A stretch of DNA of 55,484 bases from Rhodospirillaceae bacterium UBA1479 (GCA_002325375.1 DCRZ01000007.1:55662-111145); one strand, 5' to 3'. Counted from the stretch's first letter, positions 24,771 through 33,362 are shown. Numbers and translations: made by a program. The notes: a model not told the origin generated them from the sequence alone.

Positions 24771-25538
24771 ATGACCAAAATCCCGCCCCGGCTGCGCGTG
24801 ATCGAGACCAAGGATATGGCCACGGACGAACCCCTTTCTGCCCTGTTCCTGTCGGAAAGCATGTCGGACCTGAACGAGGGAGCGACCTTTCTCGATCGTT
24901 TGAGCATGGAAGAGGTCACCTTCATCCGCTCGCGCGGGTCCACCATCAAGGCACAGCGTGGCGAAGGCATCTTCCATCAGGGCGACCAGCACGAGGGCAT
25001 CTATCTGATCGAAAGCGGGCGCGTGCGCACCTTCTGCACCGGGCCGTCGGGGCGCGAGTTGACCCTGGCCTATTGGACCCCCGGCCACTTCATCGGCGGG
25101 CCCGAGGTGTTCGGCGGCGGCATCCATCTGTGGTCCGGCGAGGCCATGGAGGATTCCCGCGTCATGGCGCTGTCGGGCGCCGTGGTCCGCGACCTGATCG
25201 AACGCATGCCGATCTTCGCGCTCTGCCTGATCGACGCCCTGGTCGCCAAGGGCAAATGCTATTCCCAATTGGTGCAGATGCTGGGCACCCGCTCCGTCGC
25301 GCAGCGCCTGGCGCAGTTGCTGAAGATCATGGGGCAGGTCCATGGCAAGGACGACGCCGAGGGCGTGCTGATCGACCGCCGGGTCACCCACGATCAGTTG
25401 GCGGATATCGTCGGATCGACCCGGCAATGGGTGACGACGACCCTCGACCGCTGGCAGAAGGATCAGGTGATCCTGATCCGCGGCCGCATGATCGTGATCC
25501 GCAAGCCGGACACGCTGGAAGACCTCGCCGATTCCTGA
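24771..25538 (+). CDS. Crp/Fnr-family transcriptional regulator
   Basis: The protein is 255 residues from the ATG at 24771; a GTG at 24768 directly before it is an equally placed alternative. A cyclic-nucleotide-binding-like beta-roll spans ~30-150 (GEGIFHQGDQHEGIYLIESGRVRTF). The C-terminal winged helix reads VTHDQLADIVGSTRQWVTTTLDRWQ. There is no N-terminal Cys cluster, so it is not an oxygen-sensing FNR in the usual sense; the effector is unknown. It ends the plus-strand run and may sense redox or a metabolite for the cluster. The convergent Ldh gene ends 9 bp away. Confidence 0.92.
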   Translation: MTKIPPRLRVIETKDMATDEPLSALFLSESMSDLNEGATFLDRLSMEEVTFIRSRGSTIKAQRGEGIFHQGDQHEGIYLIESGRVRTFCTGPSGRELTLAYWTPGHFIGGPEVFGGGIHLWSGEAMEDSRVMALSGAVVRDLIERMPIFALCLIDALVAKGKCYSQLVQMLGTRSVAQRLAQLLKIMGQVHGKDDAEGVLIDRRVTHDQLADIVGSTRQWVTTTLDRWQKDQVILIRGRMIVIRKPDTLEDLADS

Positions 25539-25547
25539 CGGAAATCT

Positions 25548-26645
25548 CTAGGAAAGAGGAGCGGGCGGCGTAACCCCAAGGTCCCGCCCGGCGCCGGCAA
25601 TAGCATCCCAGGCATCGGGGGCCAGGGGAATGCCGTCTTTGCGCCGCACGCCCCGCATGCGGGCCTCGGGCTCGCCGGGCACCAGAACCTCGCCGCCGCC
25701 CGCGACGGGCTTGGCGCTTTTCACGTAATCGACGTAGCGGCGGAGTTCGCGGGCGTAATCGTCCTCCGCCCCGAAGCGGTCGCGGGACATATAGATCGAC
25801 AGCATGCCGTTGTAGATCTTGTCGTAACCCGGCCCGGTGGCACCCGATCCCGTGAGCGCCCCCGCCAGCAATTCGCACATCAGGGCCAGACCCGACCCCT
25901 TATGCCCGCCCATGGCGACCAAAGCACCCGCACCGTTGCGCGAATTGGGCTGCACCGCCGGGTCGCTGGGGCCGTACAACATGGCCGGGTCGGCGCTGAG
26001 CCGGCCGTCGGGTCCGATCAGGCTGCCTTCCGGCAGGGGCTTGCCGCCCTTGGAGGCGACCAGAACCTTGCCCTCGGCGACCAGGGAGGTCGCGAAATCC
26101 AGGATCACCGGCGCACCACCCGCCCCCGGCACGCCGATCGCGACCGGGGCCGTGGACATGCGCCGCTCCGCCCCGCCGAAGGGCGCGACCAGGACGCTGC
26201 CCGCGACGTTGACGAAATGGACCGACACCTGGTTTTCCGCCGCTGCCGTCTCGGCGAAGGCGCCGATGCGCCCCAAATGTCCGGCATGGCGCAGGGCGAC
26301 CACGGCGACGCCCAATTCCTTGGCCCGCTCAATGCCCCGGGCCACGGCCTGAGGCCCCACGGTCTGGCCGAACCCGAACTGACCGTCGAGGATCATCAGC
26401 GCCCCCGTATCGCTGACCACGGACACGTCGCGGTCGGCGACCAGGTTGCCGGATTTCAACCAACCCAAATATCGCGGCGTGCGGATCACGCCATGGCTGT
26501 CATGGCCCGACAGATTGGCGCCGACCAGGTTTTCGGCGACGCGCTGGCCCTCGGCTTGCGAACAGCCGGCGGCATGAAACACCTCGGCAAGGAAAACCGT
26601 CAGGGCACCGGCGTCGATGCGCACCGCATCCGCTCCCATGCTCAC
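25548..26645 (-). CDS. Ldh-family (malate/L-lactate/sulfolactate-type) dehydrogenase
   Basis: This NAD(P)-dependent 2-hydroxyacid dehydrogenase of the Ldh_2/ComC family has 365 residues. Family marks are GHDSHGVIRTPRYL (~residues 48-61, catalytic His), FGFGQTVGPQA, LRHAGHLGRIGAF, ILDFATSLVAEGK and GGHKGSGLALM. It is the last gene of a minus-strand operon with a D-isomer-type dehydrogenase (4-bp overlap) and a TRAP transporter. ComC enzymes of this family oxidise (R)-sulfolactate, but malate, ureidoglycolate and other acids are also used by relatives. Confidence 0.9.
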   Translation of the reverse strand: MSMGADAVRIDAGALTVFLAEVFHAAGCSQAEGQRVAENLVGANLSGHDSHGVIRTPRYLGWLKSGNLVADRDVSVVSDTGALMILDGQFGFGQTVGPQAVARGIERAKELGVAVVALRHAGHLGRIGAFAETAAAENQVSVHFVNVAGSVLVAPFGGAERRMSTAPVAIGVPGAGGAPVILDFATSLVAEGKVLVASKGGKPLPEGSLIGPDGRLSADPAMLYGPSDPAVQPNSRNGAGALVAMGGHKGSGLALMCELLAGALTGSGATGPGYDKIYNGMLSIYMSRDRFGAEDDYARELRRYVDYVKSAKPVAGGGEVLVPGEPEARMRGVRRKDGIPLAPDAWDAIAGAGRDLGVTPPAPLS

Positions 26646-27604
26646 AGAACCTCCTTGTTGACAACGAAGGCCGGGTCGAGGTTGCCGTCCAGGCCAGCCA
26701 GGACGTTGCGCACGGCGGTTTCCGCGACGCGGCGGCCCGTCTCGACCGTCAGGGCCGAGTTGTGGGGCGTGAACAGAACGTTATCGAGGGCCAGCAGGGG
26801 ACAGTCTTCCTTGGGCGGCTCGTCCTTGGTGACGTCAAGGCCCGCGCCGCCGAGATGGCCCGAAACCAAGGCCGCATGAAGGGCATCCTCGTCGATCAGC
26901 GATCCCCGGGCCGTGTTGATGACATAGGCGCCGGGTTTCATGGCGGCGAATTCGGCCGCCCCCAAAAGCGGCGTGCCGTCGTCATTGGCCGGCAGATGCA
27001 GGCTGACGAAATCGACGTCGCCCAAGGCGTCGTGGAAATCGGCGACGTAATCATAGCCCAGGCGCTGTGCCTCTTTCCGCGTCGCCTCCCGGCCGCAGGC
27101 GACAACCCGCATGCCGAAGGCGGCGCAGCGTTTGGCCGCCTCGCCGCCGATGCCGCCAAGCCCGACGATCAGCACCGATTTATCCAGCAGCTCATGGGTC
27201 TGGCTTTTGAAGCGTTCCGCATACCGGCCGGTGCGGGTGTAGCGGTCCATCACCGCGATCTGGCGGCTGAGCCCCAGCATCAGCAGCACCGTGTGCTCGG
27301 CCACGGAAGCCGCCAGCGCGTCCCCGACGATGGCCAGCGGAATGCCCCGCCCGCTGAGCGCCGCCACATCGACATGGTCGTAACCGACGCCCAGGCGGGA
27401 GACGACCTTGAGGTTGGCCGCCCCGGCGATGGCCTGGGCGGTCAACGGCGTCAGCCGCAGGATGACCGCGTCGGCGTCCTTGATGGCCGCCGCCAGGCTG
27501 TCCGGGGTCAGGCCCTGTTCAAGGCGTACGTCCAGATCATCGCGCAGGGACAGCAACTCCATCCCCCGCGCATGCATGGGGCCTTCGACAAATATGGTCG
27601 CCAT
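26642..27604 (-). CDS. D-isomer-specific 2-hydroxyacid dehydrogenase (SerA/SlcC-like)
   Basis: The 320-residue enzyme has the NAD fold VLIVGLGGIGGEAAKR (~residues 145-160). The family catalytic set is present: Arg in NTARGSL, Glu in KDEPP and His in TPHNSA. It catalyses NAD-linked oxidation of a 2-hydroxyacid or the reverse. The gene is coupled to the Ldh-family gene by an ATGA overlap. Two dehydrogenases of different fold in one transport operon is the arrangement by which SlcC and ComC interconvert the two sulfolactate enantiomers through sulfopyruvate. No sulfolyase (suyAB) gene is present here, so that substrate is only a hypothesis. Confidence 0.9.
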   Translation of the reverse strand: MATIFVEGPMHARGMELLSLRDDLDVRLEQGLTPDSLAAAIKDADAVILRLTPLTAQAIAGAANLKVVSRLGVGYDHVDVAALSGRGIPLAIVGDALAASVAEHTVLLMLGLSRQIAVMDRYTRTGRYAERFKSQTHELLDKSVLIVGLGGIGGEAAKRCAAFGMRVVACGREATRKEAQRLGYDYVADFHDALGDVDFVSLHLPANDDGTPLLGAAEFAAMKPGAYVINTARGSLIDEDALHAALVSGHLGGAGLDVTKDEPPKEDCPLLALDNVLFTPHNSALTVETGRRVAETAVRNVLAGLDGNLDPAFVVNKEVL

Positions 27605-27616
27605 GATGTCCCGGCC

Positions 27617-27847
27617 TTAGGACGCGTCGTCGAAATCGAGCGGATCGCGGGTCACCCGTTCACCAGGGCGATAGAACACCATGACGGCCCCGACGGCGAT
27701 CAGGGCGACCGCCAGGACCGCGAACTGGAACGGCACGAAATCCTTTACGTGTTCCTGACGCAGGCCCAAGAACGCCAGCACCCCGATAATGGCGGCGGCA
27801 AGCCCCCAATAGACGGGCCGGCCGATGAACAGATCGGACATCTTCAT
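27617..27847 (-). CDS. Small 2-TM protein of TRAP transporter operon
   Basis: The 76-residue membrane protein has two hydrophobic segments (~12-28, WGLAAAIIGVLAFLGL, and ~40-60, FQFAVLAVALIAVGAVMVFY) and an acidic C-terminus. The ATG overlaps the TRAP permease stop by one base (TAATG at 27849-27845), which fixes this start. The same frame is open further upstream, but only inside the permease gene. Small membrane proteins of this kind often follow fused TAXI-TRAP permeases; function is unknown. Confidence 0.8.
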   Translation of the reverse strand: MKMSDLFIGRPVYWGLAAAIIGVLAFLGLRQEHVKDFVPFQFAVLAVALIAVGAVMVFYRPGERVTRDPLDFDDAS

Positions 27848-29844
27848 TATGCGGTCTCCGGAGTAAGGCGGCGGCGCGTGACCGCGAACAGAACGATGCC
27901 AAGTGCACCCGCCACGGGCAGAATGAAGCTGGACACCCCATCGATCAGCGGTTCCATCGGCGGCAGCAAGGCCAATATCGACAGCACCCCGATGACCGCC
28001 CGCATGGCGGGGTTGACCGGACCCTTGAACCAGCCTTCGAGCACCACCGACAGGCCCCATAGGCTGATGAAGGCGGATACCGCCGACAGGCAGGTCAGCC
28101 AAAGCGGACCTTCGAACAGCAGGGCCGGGTTATAGACGAACGCAAACGGCACCAGATACTTGGCGATGCCGATGCGCGCCGATTCAACGGCCGTTCCCAT
28201 GGGGCTGGACCCGGCAATGGCCGCCGCAGCGAAGGACGCCAGCGCCACCGGCGGCGTGATGGTCGACACCACGCCGTAATAGAAGGCGAACATATGCGCC
28301 GCCATGGGTTCCACCTTGAGGTGAATCAGCGACGGCACGATCAGCGCCGCCACGGTGATGTAGACGGCGGTGGTCGTCATCCCCATGCCGAGGATGATGG
28401 CCGCAACACCGGTCAACGCCAGCAGAACGAACAGACTGCCGTCGGCCATGTTGATCACTTCGTTGGTGAACTTGAGGCCCAGACCCGACACGAAGATGGA
28501 GCCGATGATGATCCCGGCGCAGGCGCAGGCAACGGTCACCGGCATCGCCGCGCGCACGCCGGATTCCAGGGCCGACAGCAGGTCGACGGGGCTCATCCGG
28601 GTAAGCGGGTCGCGGAAGCTGAGAACGATCAGGGTCACGATGGCCCAGAACGCCGACAGCATGGGCGAATAGCCCCAGGCCAACAGACCGACCAGGACAC
28701 CGAGGGTCAGCAACTGATGCCAGCCGTGCTTCAGCACGTTCATGGCGCGCGGCAGGGTGCGCTTGTCCAGGCGTTTGATGCCGTCCTTTTCGGCCTCGAT
28801 ATCGACCATGAAATAGATGGTCGCGAAATACAGCAGCGTCGGAATGATCGCGGCGATGATCACCGTGAGATAGCTGACGTGCATGAATTCGGCGATGATG
28901 AAGGCGGCGGCCCCCATGATCGGCGGCGTGATCTGCCCGCCCGACGACGCACAGGCCTCGACCGCGGCCGCGAACTTGGGCCGGTAGCCGAGCTTGCGCA
29001 TCAGGGGGATGGTGAACGATCCGGTCGTCACAACGTTGGCGACGGCGGACCCGGACACGGTGCCGAGGAAGGCACTCGCCACCACCGACGCCTTGGCCGG
29101 CCCGCCCCGGCGGTGGCCGGTCAGCGCGATGGCAAGGTCGATGAGCATGCGCCCCGCACCCGTGCGGATCAGGATCGCGCCGAAAATGATGAACAGCACG
29201 ATATAGGTCGCGGCGACGGATATCGGGATGCCGAACATGCCTTCGGAACGAATGAACAGAATGTCGATATATTTGGTAACCGACGTCGGCGGGCCGTAAA
29301 GGAAGCCGCCGAACTTATCCGCGTAGAGCGAATGAACGACGAAGAACGAGGTCACGATGACCATGGGCAAACCGACGGAGCGGCGCGTCGTTTCCATGAC
29401 CAGGAAGATCAGCAAAAAGCCCATCCACAGATCGGAATCGATCAATTCCCCTTCGCGTTGGGAAAACGCGTCCAGGTCCCACAACGTGTAGACCTGCACC
29501 GCAAGGACCGCGAACACCAGCAGCGCATCGATCCCGAAGCCGCCCCATTGCAAGGGCGTGGACGGGCGGTCGCGCCAGGATTTTCGACCAAGCGGGAACA
29601 GCAGCACCGCCAGCACCATCATTCCGGTCAGATGCGTGGAACGGAAAGCCCGTGATTGCGGCGTGCCGAAAACGGCGACGTAAAGATGAAACAGGGCCAG
29701 CGCGATGGCGATGGTCGCGACGGTCAGGGCGACCCAGGTCACCAGATCGTAGCCACGTCGCATCAACGCATGTTCAAGAACGGAGAATTCCCGCACTTCG
29801 TCGTAGTGCAGGGCTTCGGGCGAATCGGTTTGTTTATCTGTCAT
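27847..29844 (-). CDS. TRAP transporter fused permease (DctQM type, TAXI partner)
   Basis: The 665-residue membrane protein joins the small 4-TM (DctQ-like, ~1-180) and large (DctM-like, ~190-640) TRAP subunits, the usual form in TAXI-type systems. Blocks include FIIFGAILIRTGAG, GGPAKASVVASAFLGTVSGSAVANVVTTG, ACASSGGQITPPIMGAAAF and FYYGVVSTITPPVALASFAAA, all characteristic of DctM. It imports a carboxylate with Na+ or H+. The binding protein is encoded upstream at 30945-29986, separated by a spacer with strong hairpins. Confidence 0.95.
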   Translation of the reverse strand: MTDKQTDSPEALHYDEVREFSVLEHALMRRGYDLVTWVALTVATIAIALALFHLYVAVFGTPQSRAFRSTHLTGMMVLAVLLFPLGRKSWRDRPSTPLQWGGFGIDALLVFAVLAVQVYTLWDLDAFSQREGELIDSDLWMGFLLIFLVMETTRRSVGLPMVIVTSFFVVHSLYADKFGGFLYGPPTSVTKYIDILFIRSEGMFGIPISVAATYIVLFIIFGAILIRTGAGRMLIDLAIALTGHRRGGPAKASVVASAFLGTVSGSAVANVVTTGSFTIPLMRKLGYRPKFAAAVEACASSGGQITPPIMGAAAFIIAEFMHVSYLTVIIAAIIPTLLYFATIYFMVDIEAEKDGIKRLDKRTLPRAMNVLKHGWHQLLTLGVLVGLLAWGYSPMLSAFWAIVTLIVLSFRDPLTRMSPVDLLSALESGVRAAMPVTVACACAGIIIGSIFVSGLGLKFTNEVINMADGSLFVLLALTGVAAIILGMGMTTTAVYITVAALIVPSLIHLKVEPMAAHMFAFYYGVVSTITPPVALASFAAAAIAGSSPMGTAVESARIGIAKYLVPFAFVYNPALLFEGPLWLTCLSAVSAFISLWGLSVVLEGWFKGPVNPAMRAVIGVLSILALLPPMEPLIDGVSSFILPVAGALGIVLFAVTRRRLTPETA

Positions 29845-29910
29845 GGGGGTGCCGGATCAGCACGGGCCTTAGGGGATAAAACCACGCGGCAAGAACGAAG
29901 ACAGGCAAAC

Positions 29911-29957
29911 CCGCCGCACGATGAATGCTGGCGCGGCGGAAACCAGTCCGCCGCGCC
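29911..29957 (-). promoter_or_regulatory. Competing hairpins between TAXI binding-protein and TRAP permease genes
   Basis: A perfect 11-bp stem (29930-29940 with 29947-29957, GGCGCGGCGGA/TCCGCCGCGCC, 6-base loop) lies in the 141-bp spacer. CCGCCGC at 29911-29917 can instead pair with 29933-29939, so two structures exclude each other. A wider inverted repeat, TAGGGGATA/TATCCCCTA (29870-29878, 29970-29978), flanks them. This could act as an attenuator or 3' mRNA-stabilising structure that sets the binding protein:permease ratio. No T-run is seen. Confidence 0.55.
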
Positions 29958-29985
29958 GATGACATCCACTATCCCCTAGGGGCCG

Positions 29986-30945
29986 TTACTTAACGCCTTT
30001 TTCGTCGTAATACTTCTTGGCGCCCGGATGGATCGGAAGCGCCGCGCCGAGAAGCGCGTTTTCCAGCTTCACGGACTCCCACACCTTCTTGACCTGAACC
30101 AGGTCGCCATGATGTTCCCACAGCGCCTTGGTCATCTTGTAGACCGTGTCTTCCGACACGTCCTTGTTGGCCACCATGATCGTCACCGCGCCCAGGATCG
30201 GGGTCGGCTTTTCGATGCTCTTGTAGTGGTCCTTGGTCATGGTGATTTTGATGTAGCCCGGGTTTTCCGAAAGGATGTCGGCCAGGATCTTGTCGTCGAC
30301 GCCGATGAAGCGGATGCCCGGCGAGAATTCCAGATCAAGGAACGACGCCTGCGGCACGCTGGTCACCGCCGTGAAGGCGTCGATGTGGCCGTCCTTCATC
30401 AGCGAGACGGAATCGGAATAACCGACGTGGTGGACCGTGCCACCGTTCTTCTTCACGTCGTCGACGGTGAAGCCGTATTTGCCGAAGATCAGCTGCGCCG
30501 CGGCATAGCCGGACCATTTCAGCTTGCCGGGGCTGAGGTTCTTATCCTTCAGATCGGCATAGGACATGATCTTGGAATTGGCCGGAACGGCGGTCTGCAC
30601 ACCGGCGGGATACAGGGTCGCGATGTGGCGGATGTTCGGGTTCTTCGACTTGAACACCGGGGCGTTGCCCTTGTAGCCGTCGAACGCGGTATGGCCGTAG
30701 GTCCAGCCCAGTTCCGCTTCTTTCTTGTTGACGTCGAGCACGTTGCTGACGCCGCCGCCCGGGCCGTTGGACACGGACAGGCCGCCGATCTTGCCGAAGA
30801 TTTCCGCCATCTTGGCGCCCAGCGGATACCAGCTGCCGCCGGACGGGCCGGAAACGATGCGGACGAATTCATCGGCCTTGGCCGAAACATGCCCCGCCAA
30901 CACCAGCGGCGCCGCGAGCAACACGACTTTCACAAATTTCTTCAT
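29986..30945 (-). CDS. TAXI-family TRAP substrate-binding protein
   Basis: The 319-residue periplasmic binding protein has a Sec signal peptide (MKKFVKVVLLAAPLVLAGH, cleavage near SAKADEF). The mature protein shows the TAXI pattern FVRIVSGPSGGSWYPLGAKMAEIF near its N-terminus and GKLKWSGYAAAQLIFGKYG later. It captures the carboxylate solute for the fused permease. An in-frame start 57 bases upstream exists, but 30945 has a strong SD (GGGAGGA) and a proper leader. It is the first gene of the operon, with a divergent gene starting at 31165. Confidence 0.95.
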   Translation of the reverse strand: MKKFVKVVLLAAPLVLAGHVSAKADEFVRIVSGPSGGSWYPLGAKMAEIFGKIGGLSVSNGPGGGVSNVLDVNKKEAELGWTYGHTAFDGYKGNAPVFKSKNPNIRHIATLYPAGVQTAVPANSKIMSYADLKDKNLSPGKLKWSGYAAAQLIFGKYGFTVDDVKKNGGTVHHVGYSDSVSLMKDGHIDAFTAVTSVPQASFLDLEFSPGIRFIGVDDKILADILSENPGYIKITMTKDHYKSIEKPTPILGAVTIMVANKDVSEDTVYKMTKALWEHHGDLVQVKKVWESVKLENALLGAALPIHPGAKKYYDEKGVK

Positions 30946-31164
30946 TGGAGTCCTCCCAAAAGGATAAAGATGTCTTCGACTGGATGTTTCCTGGAAAACC
31001 AAGTTTTTTTATCGGGCGCATCAGTCGAAGAATGCACCGAACAGAATTGTTAGTGCCCTAGCACCCATTCGTCAAATCAAAGGACATTCTTTGATTTTCG
31101 CAGTGCAGAACAGGCAGGCACCATACCGAGCGACCGCCCGCGCCCCAACACATCGGAGTGACAG

Positions 31165-32121
31165 ATGACGACGACAGATATTTCCCCAGCCCCCGCCATC
31201 GCGTTGATCGGCGCCGGTACCATCGGCACTGCCTGGGCCGTGGTGTTCGCCGCCGCCGGCATGTCGGTACGTTTATATGACGCCGACGCCGCGCGCCTGC
31301 CCGCCGCCCTGGACATGGCGCGGGCCCGGCTCAACGACCTCGCCGCGTACGGCCTGATCGACGGCGACGTGGACACCATCGTGACCCGCATCGCACCGGC
31401 GGCGGAATTGGGCGCCGCACTGGATGGCGCCGACCATGCACAGGAAAACGCGCCCGAGGACCTGGCCCTCAAACGCGACCTGCTGGCCCGCATCGCCGAG
31501 ACCGCGCCCGCGACATGCACCATCGCCAGTTCGACCTCGTTCATCGAACCGTCGCGCCTGTTCGACCATGTCCAGGGCCGCGAACGCTGCCTGGTGCTGC
31601 ATCCGGGCAACCCGCCGTTCCTGATCCGGGTGGTCGAGGTCGTGCCCGCTCCCTTCACCGCAACGGACACGGTCGCCCGCTGCAACGCCCTGCTGGAGCG
31701 CGCCGCCATGGCGCCGATCGCGGTCAACAAAGAGGTCGAGGGCTTCGTGTTCAACCGCCTGCAGGGCGCGCTTCTGCGCGAGGCCTATTGCCTGGTCCGC
31801 GACGGGGTGACCACGGCAGGCGACATCGACCGCATCGTGCGCGACGGCATGGGCATTCGCCTGGCCGTGACCGGGCCGTTCGAAAATGCCGACCTCAACG
31901 CCCAGGGCGGGATCGAGGCCCATGCCAAACGCATGGGCCCGTCCTATGCCCGGCTGGGGGCGGAGCGGGGCCAGAACGATCCCTGGACCGACGACATGGT
32001 CGCCATGGTCGCGGCGGAACGGCGCGCCGCCCTGCCACTTGATCAGAAGGACGCCCGCGCCGCCTGGCGCGACCGGGCGGTGATGACCATCCTGCGCGCG
32101 CGGCGCAGCCTGTTTGATTAA
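31165..32121 (+). CDS. 3-hydroxyacyl-CoA dehydrogenase-family protein (carnitine/hydroxybutyryl-CoA dehydrogenase-like)
   Basis: The 318-residue NAD-dependent enzyme has IALIGAGTIGTAWAVVFAAAG (in part; GxGxxG, ~residues 11-30) and the 3HCDH N-domain. NAPEDLALKRDLLA, STSFIEPSRLFDHV and RCLVLHPGNPPFLIRVVEVVP are characteristic; the His-Pro in LHPGNP and the Glu in VEVVP form the usual catalytic pair. The C-terminal domain has NKEVEGFVFNRLQGALLREA. Related proteins oxidise L-carnitine, L-gulonate or 3-hydroxybutyryl-CoA. It is divergent from the TAXI operon, and its stop codon overlaps that of the CoA-transferase gene. The substrate is unresolved. Confidence 0.88.
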   Translation: MTTTDISPAPAIALIGAGTIGTAWAVVFAAAGMSVRLYDADAARLPAALDMARARLNDLAAYGLIDGDVDTIVTRIAPAAELGAALDGADHAQENAPEDLALKRDLLARIAETAPATCTIASSTSFIEPSRLFDHVQGRERCLVLHPGNPPFLIRVVEVVPAPFTATDTVARCNALLERAAMAPIAVNKEVEGFVFNRLQGALLREAYCLVRDGVTTAGDIDRIVRDGMGIRLAVTGPFENADLNAQGGIEAHAKRMGPSYARLGAERGQNDPWTDDMVAMVAAERRAALPLDQKDARAAWRDRAVMTILRARRSLFD

Positions 32122-33362
32122 CCGTCTTTGGCCGGCAATTCCGGTCCGGCGACGGCGCCGGCGCGGGCAAGATCGTCAATTTCCTTGTCGGAAAGCCCCA
32201 GGCCCGCCAGCACCCTGCGCGTACTTTCGCCCTCGCCTTCGGGCTGCGTCAGGGGGCGGCGCGACCAGGCGTCCGAGGTAAAGCCCAGGCCCGGCACCTT
32301 CACCGGCGCATCGAGCCCCGGCAAGGGCAGATCGTCGAGGCAGCCCGACGCCGCCGTTTGCGGATGATCCAGAATTTCCCCCAGCCCCCGCACCTTGCCC
32401 GCGGGCACGGCGGCATCGGCCAGGATCGTTTCCCATTCCACGGCCGGCCGCGTGCGGAACACGCGGTCCAGCGCCGCCGCCACCCGGGCGCGGTCGGCGT
32501 CGTTGAGCGCATCGGGCGCGGTGCTGCCGGCCAGCGACGCCAGATCGTCCAGGCCGAGTGCCGCCACCATGCGCACGACCTGGGCCGAGGTATTGGCGGT
32601 GACGACCAGGTGGCCCTCAGCCGTATCGAAACGCCCGGCGAAGGGGCTGCCGCTGAACGGCGTGTTGCCCATCAGGCCCCGTTCACGGCCGTCGGTCTGC
32701 ACGTCGATGGCGAAGGACCCCATCATGGCCAGGACCGAAGACAGCATGGGCACATACAGATGCTGCCCCTGCCCGGTCTGGCGCAACTGATGCAGGGCGC
32801 CGGACACGGCGAGGGCCGCCGTCAGCCCGGCGATGTAATCGGTGATCGGCAGTCCGACCCGCTGCGGGCCGGACTGTTCCGTCCCGGTCATGCTCATCAG
32901 GCCGGACATGCCCTGGACGATATGGTCGTAGGCGGGCACGCCGGAAAGCGGCCCTTCGGGCCCATAGCCGGTGAGCGAGCAATAGACGATGTCGGGCTTC
33001 ACCGCCCGGACGTCGTCATAGCCCACGCCCAGGCGATCCATGACGCCGGGGCGGTAGTTTTCCATGACCACGTCACAGGTTGCCGCCAGCTTGAGAAACA
33101 GATCCCGCCCGCCCGGCGCCTTGAGGTCCATGAGGATGCAGGCCTTGCCCGCGTTCTGGGCCGCGAAGGACCCGCCCATGCCTTGCGCGCGTAGGTCCGC
33201 CGAGCCGCCATGGCGGCGCACGAAATCGTCGCCGCCGATGCGTTCCACCCGGATCGCGTCCGCCCCCATGAGGCAGAGCTGATAGGTCGCGAAGGGCCCG
33301 GCCAGGACGTGGCTGGCATCCAGAACGCGCACGCCCGAAAGCGGCAGGGCGCCCTTGGTCAC
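32118..33362 (-). CDS. CaiB/BaiF family III CoA-transferase
   Basis: This enzyme moves CoA between carboxylic acids. From the GTG start at 33362 (GTGA overlap with the upstream gene's stop) it has 414 residues, the family norm. The frame is open further upstream but only within the neighbouring gene. Family marks are LSGVRVLDASHVLAGPFATYQLCLMGADAIRVE at the N-terminus (shown in part), YDHIVQGMSGLMSMTG and LPITDYIAGLTAALA. The catalytic Asp sits in the LKAPGGRDLF/VVMENYRPGVMDRLG region. It may activate an acid handled by the adjacent hydroxyacyl-CoA dehydrogenase-like enzyme. Confidence 0.9.
   Translation of the reverse strand: MTKGALPLSGVRVLDASHVLAGPFATYQLCLMGADAIRVERIGGDDFVRRHGGSADLRAQGMGGSFAAQNAGKACILMDLKAPGGRDLFLKLAATCDVVMENYRPGVMDRLGVGYDDVRAVKPDIVYCSLTGYGPEGPLSGVPAYDHIVQGMSGLMSMTGTEQSGPQRVGLPITDYIAGLTAALAVSGALHQLRQTGQGQHLYVPMLSSVLAMMGSFAIDVQTDGRERGLMGNTPFSGSPFAGRFDTAEGHLVVTANTSAQVVRMVAALGLDDLASLAGSTAPDALNDADRARVAAALDRVFRTRPAVEWETILADAAVPAGKVRGLGEILDHPQTAASGCLDDLPLPGLDAPVKVPGLGFTSDAWSRRPLTQPEGEGESTRRVLAGLGLSDKEIDDLARAGAVAGPELPAKDG

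Noticed and set aside
28294..29655. 453-residue plus-strand open frame
   Set aside because: Antisense to the TRAP permease; composition is that of a shadow of a hydrophobic protein.
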